Shown: positions 63,384-64,000 of the stretch, piece after piece
How the letters are laid out: the number at the start of each line of letters is the position of its first letter
How positions within the stretch are numbered: the first letter of the stretch is position 1
NCBI GenBank assembly: GCA_947184155.2
Contig: CAMXCT020000325.1
Span: 124,001 to 188,000, forward strand
Direction of reading: 5' to 3'
Origin: Cladocopium goreaui
Lineage: Eukaryota; Sar; Dinophyceae; Suessiales; Symbiodiniaceae
DNA length: 64,000 nucleotides
Translations under genes and position numbers: made by a program
Notes under the pieces: generated by a model
What the model saw: the letters and a program-made list of their open reading frames with translations, nothing else
Databases searched by the model: none
What the model was told of the DNA's origin: nothing

Positions 63384-63758
63384 AATGATGGTGAATACCA
63401 AATCATCCCAAATTGTCTATGGTTAATGATTAATAGTGGTGAACATCTATGAATTATTACCCTCTGGATATTTAACATAGCCATGGAAAATAGCCCATAG
63501 AAATAGATGATTTTCCCAGCGATCGAAACCTCCATTTATGGTTGGGATTTTCCATGGCTATGTTAGTCATAACCAGATGGTAGTACTATCAATGCCCATC
63601 ATCCCAAACTGTCTATGGTTAATGACTCATGATTAATAATGGTGAACATCTATGACATCTATGAATTATTAATACTATTAATGAATAATTCATAGATGTT
63701 CACCACTATTAATCATTAACCATAGACAATTTGGGATGATTTGGTATTCACCATCATT
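63384..63758. repeat. 75-bp inverted repeat with a nested family B element
   Basis: The arms 63384-63457 and 63684-63758 are reverse complements (AATGATGGTGAATACC against GGTATTCACCATCATT). A family B element (63458-63582) sits at the inner edge of the left arm. A third, direct partial copy of the arm lies at 63602-63672. Confidence 0.8.
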
Positions 63759-63799
63759 TATACTATTAATGCCCATCATCTTCCCTCCATTGTTGCCCC

Positions 63800-63906
63800 C
63801 CAAAACTGTGCCGCCCCACCGGTGCCGGCGTTGCAGACCACCACGTCCACGCGGCCAAAGCCCTCCGCCTGCGCGGCTTCGGTCATGAGCTCTGCGAAGT
63901 GGGCAC
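63800..63906 (-). CDS. SDR gene exon with NAG motif (first exon inside the window)
   Basis: Minus strand, after CCCCAAG: AHFAELMTEAAQAEGFGRVD, then VVVCNAGTGGAAQFW. DVVVCNAG corresponds to the conserved NNAG motif after strand beta-4 of the Rossmann fold in classical short-chain dehydrogenases. The glycine-rich cofactor motif (TGxxxGxG) should be in exons beyond 64,000. The donor is uncertain, near CACAG|TTTTGG. Confidence 0.7.
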
Positions 63907-64000
63907 CTTGGGGATGCGGAAAACATGGGAAAACATAGGAATTCCCAAGGAAAATCAGGGTTTCACTGGTTTCACCCAGGAAAATGTGGATGTTAAACCA

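Overview
The window looks like a eukaryotic nuclear contig, most probably from a dinoflagellate (inference). Four things point that way. First, it carries a non-LTR retrotransposon whose first open frame holds a cytosine-C5 DNA methyltransferase, and DNMT-bearing retrotransposons have been reported from dinoflagellates. Second, protein-coding sequence appears only as short GC-rich islands separated by kilobases of AT-rich intron-like DNA. Third, one exon-exon join is best explained by a GA-AG intron, and dinoflagellates are known for GC/GA donor sites. Fourth, the non-coding DNA is packed with short hairpin repeats, minisatellites and TA tracts. No bacterial operons, tRNA or rRNA genes were recognised.

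Layout. Positions 1-3.6 kb hold the 3' part of a LINE (reverse transcriptase, zinc knuckle, RNase H) that runs in from the left edge. A MOSC-like exon and a possible second exon of the same gene lie on the minus strand at 3.8 and 5.6 kb. From 6.0 to 9.6 kb is a GC-rich satellite of about 192-bp units with an alternating two-unit (dimeric) order. From 13.36 to 23.20 kb, on the minus strand, is a nearly full-length 9.8-kb LINE. It encodes (a) a 5'-truncated ORF1 with a DNA methyltransferase domain, a cysteine-peptidase-like region and a C-terminal coiled coil, and (b) a pol with AP endonuclease, reverse transcriptase, zinc knuckle and RNase H, broken by a one-base deletion in RT motif A. This LINE sits inside a small inverted-repeat element and is bounded by a 15-bp target duplication. 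From 24 to 29 kb are minisatellites and a 100-N assembly gap.

From 30 to 64 kb the DNA is mostly intron-like, with many short, isolated, exon-like islands. Those that can be oriented are on the minus strand. The clearest gene is a short-chain dehydrogenase/reductase (possibly 3-ketodihydrosphingosine-reductase-like) with at least six or seven exons between 63.9 and 55.3 kb; its N-terminal nucleotide-binding exon should lie beyond the right edge. An intronless 210-residue frame of unknown function at 42.9-43.6 kb lies between two nearly identical 97-bp direct repeats.

At least nine families of short inverted-repeat (hairpin) elements recur through the window; family B alone has about 16 copies or fragments. 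They make up much of what is otherwise featureless DNA. How the genes work together: the LINE products form one plausible replication unit (ORF1 nucleoprotein and methyltransferase, with pol for nicking and reverse transcription). The host exons do not form a recognisable pathway.
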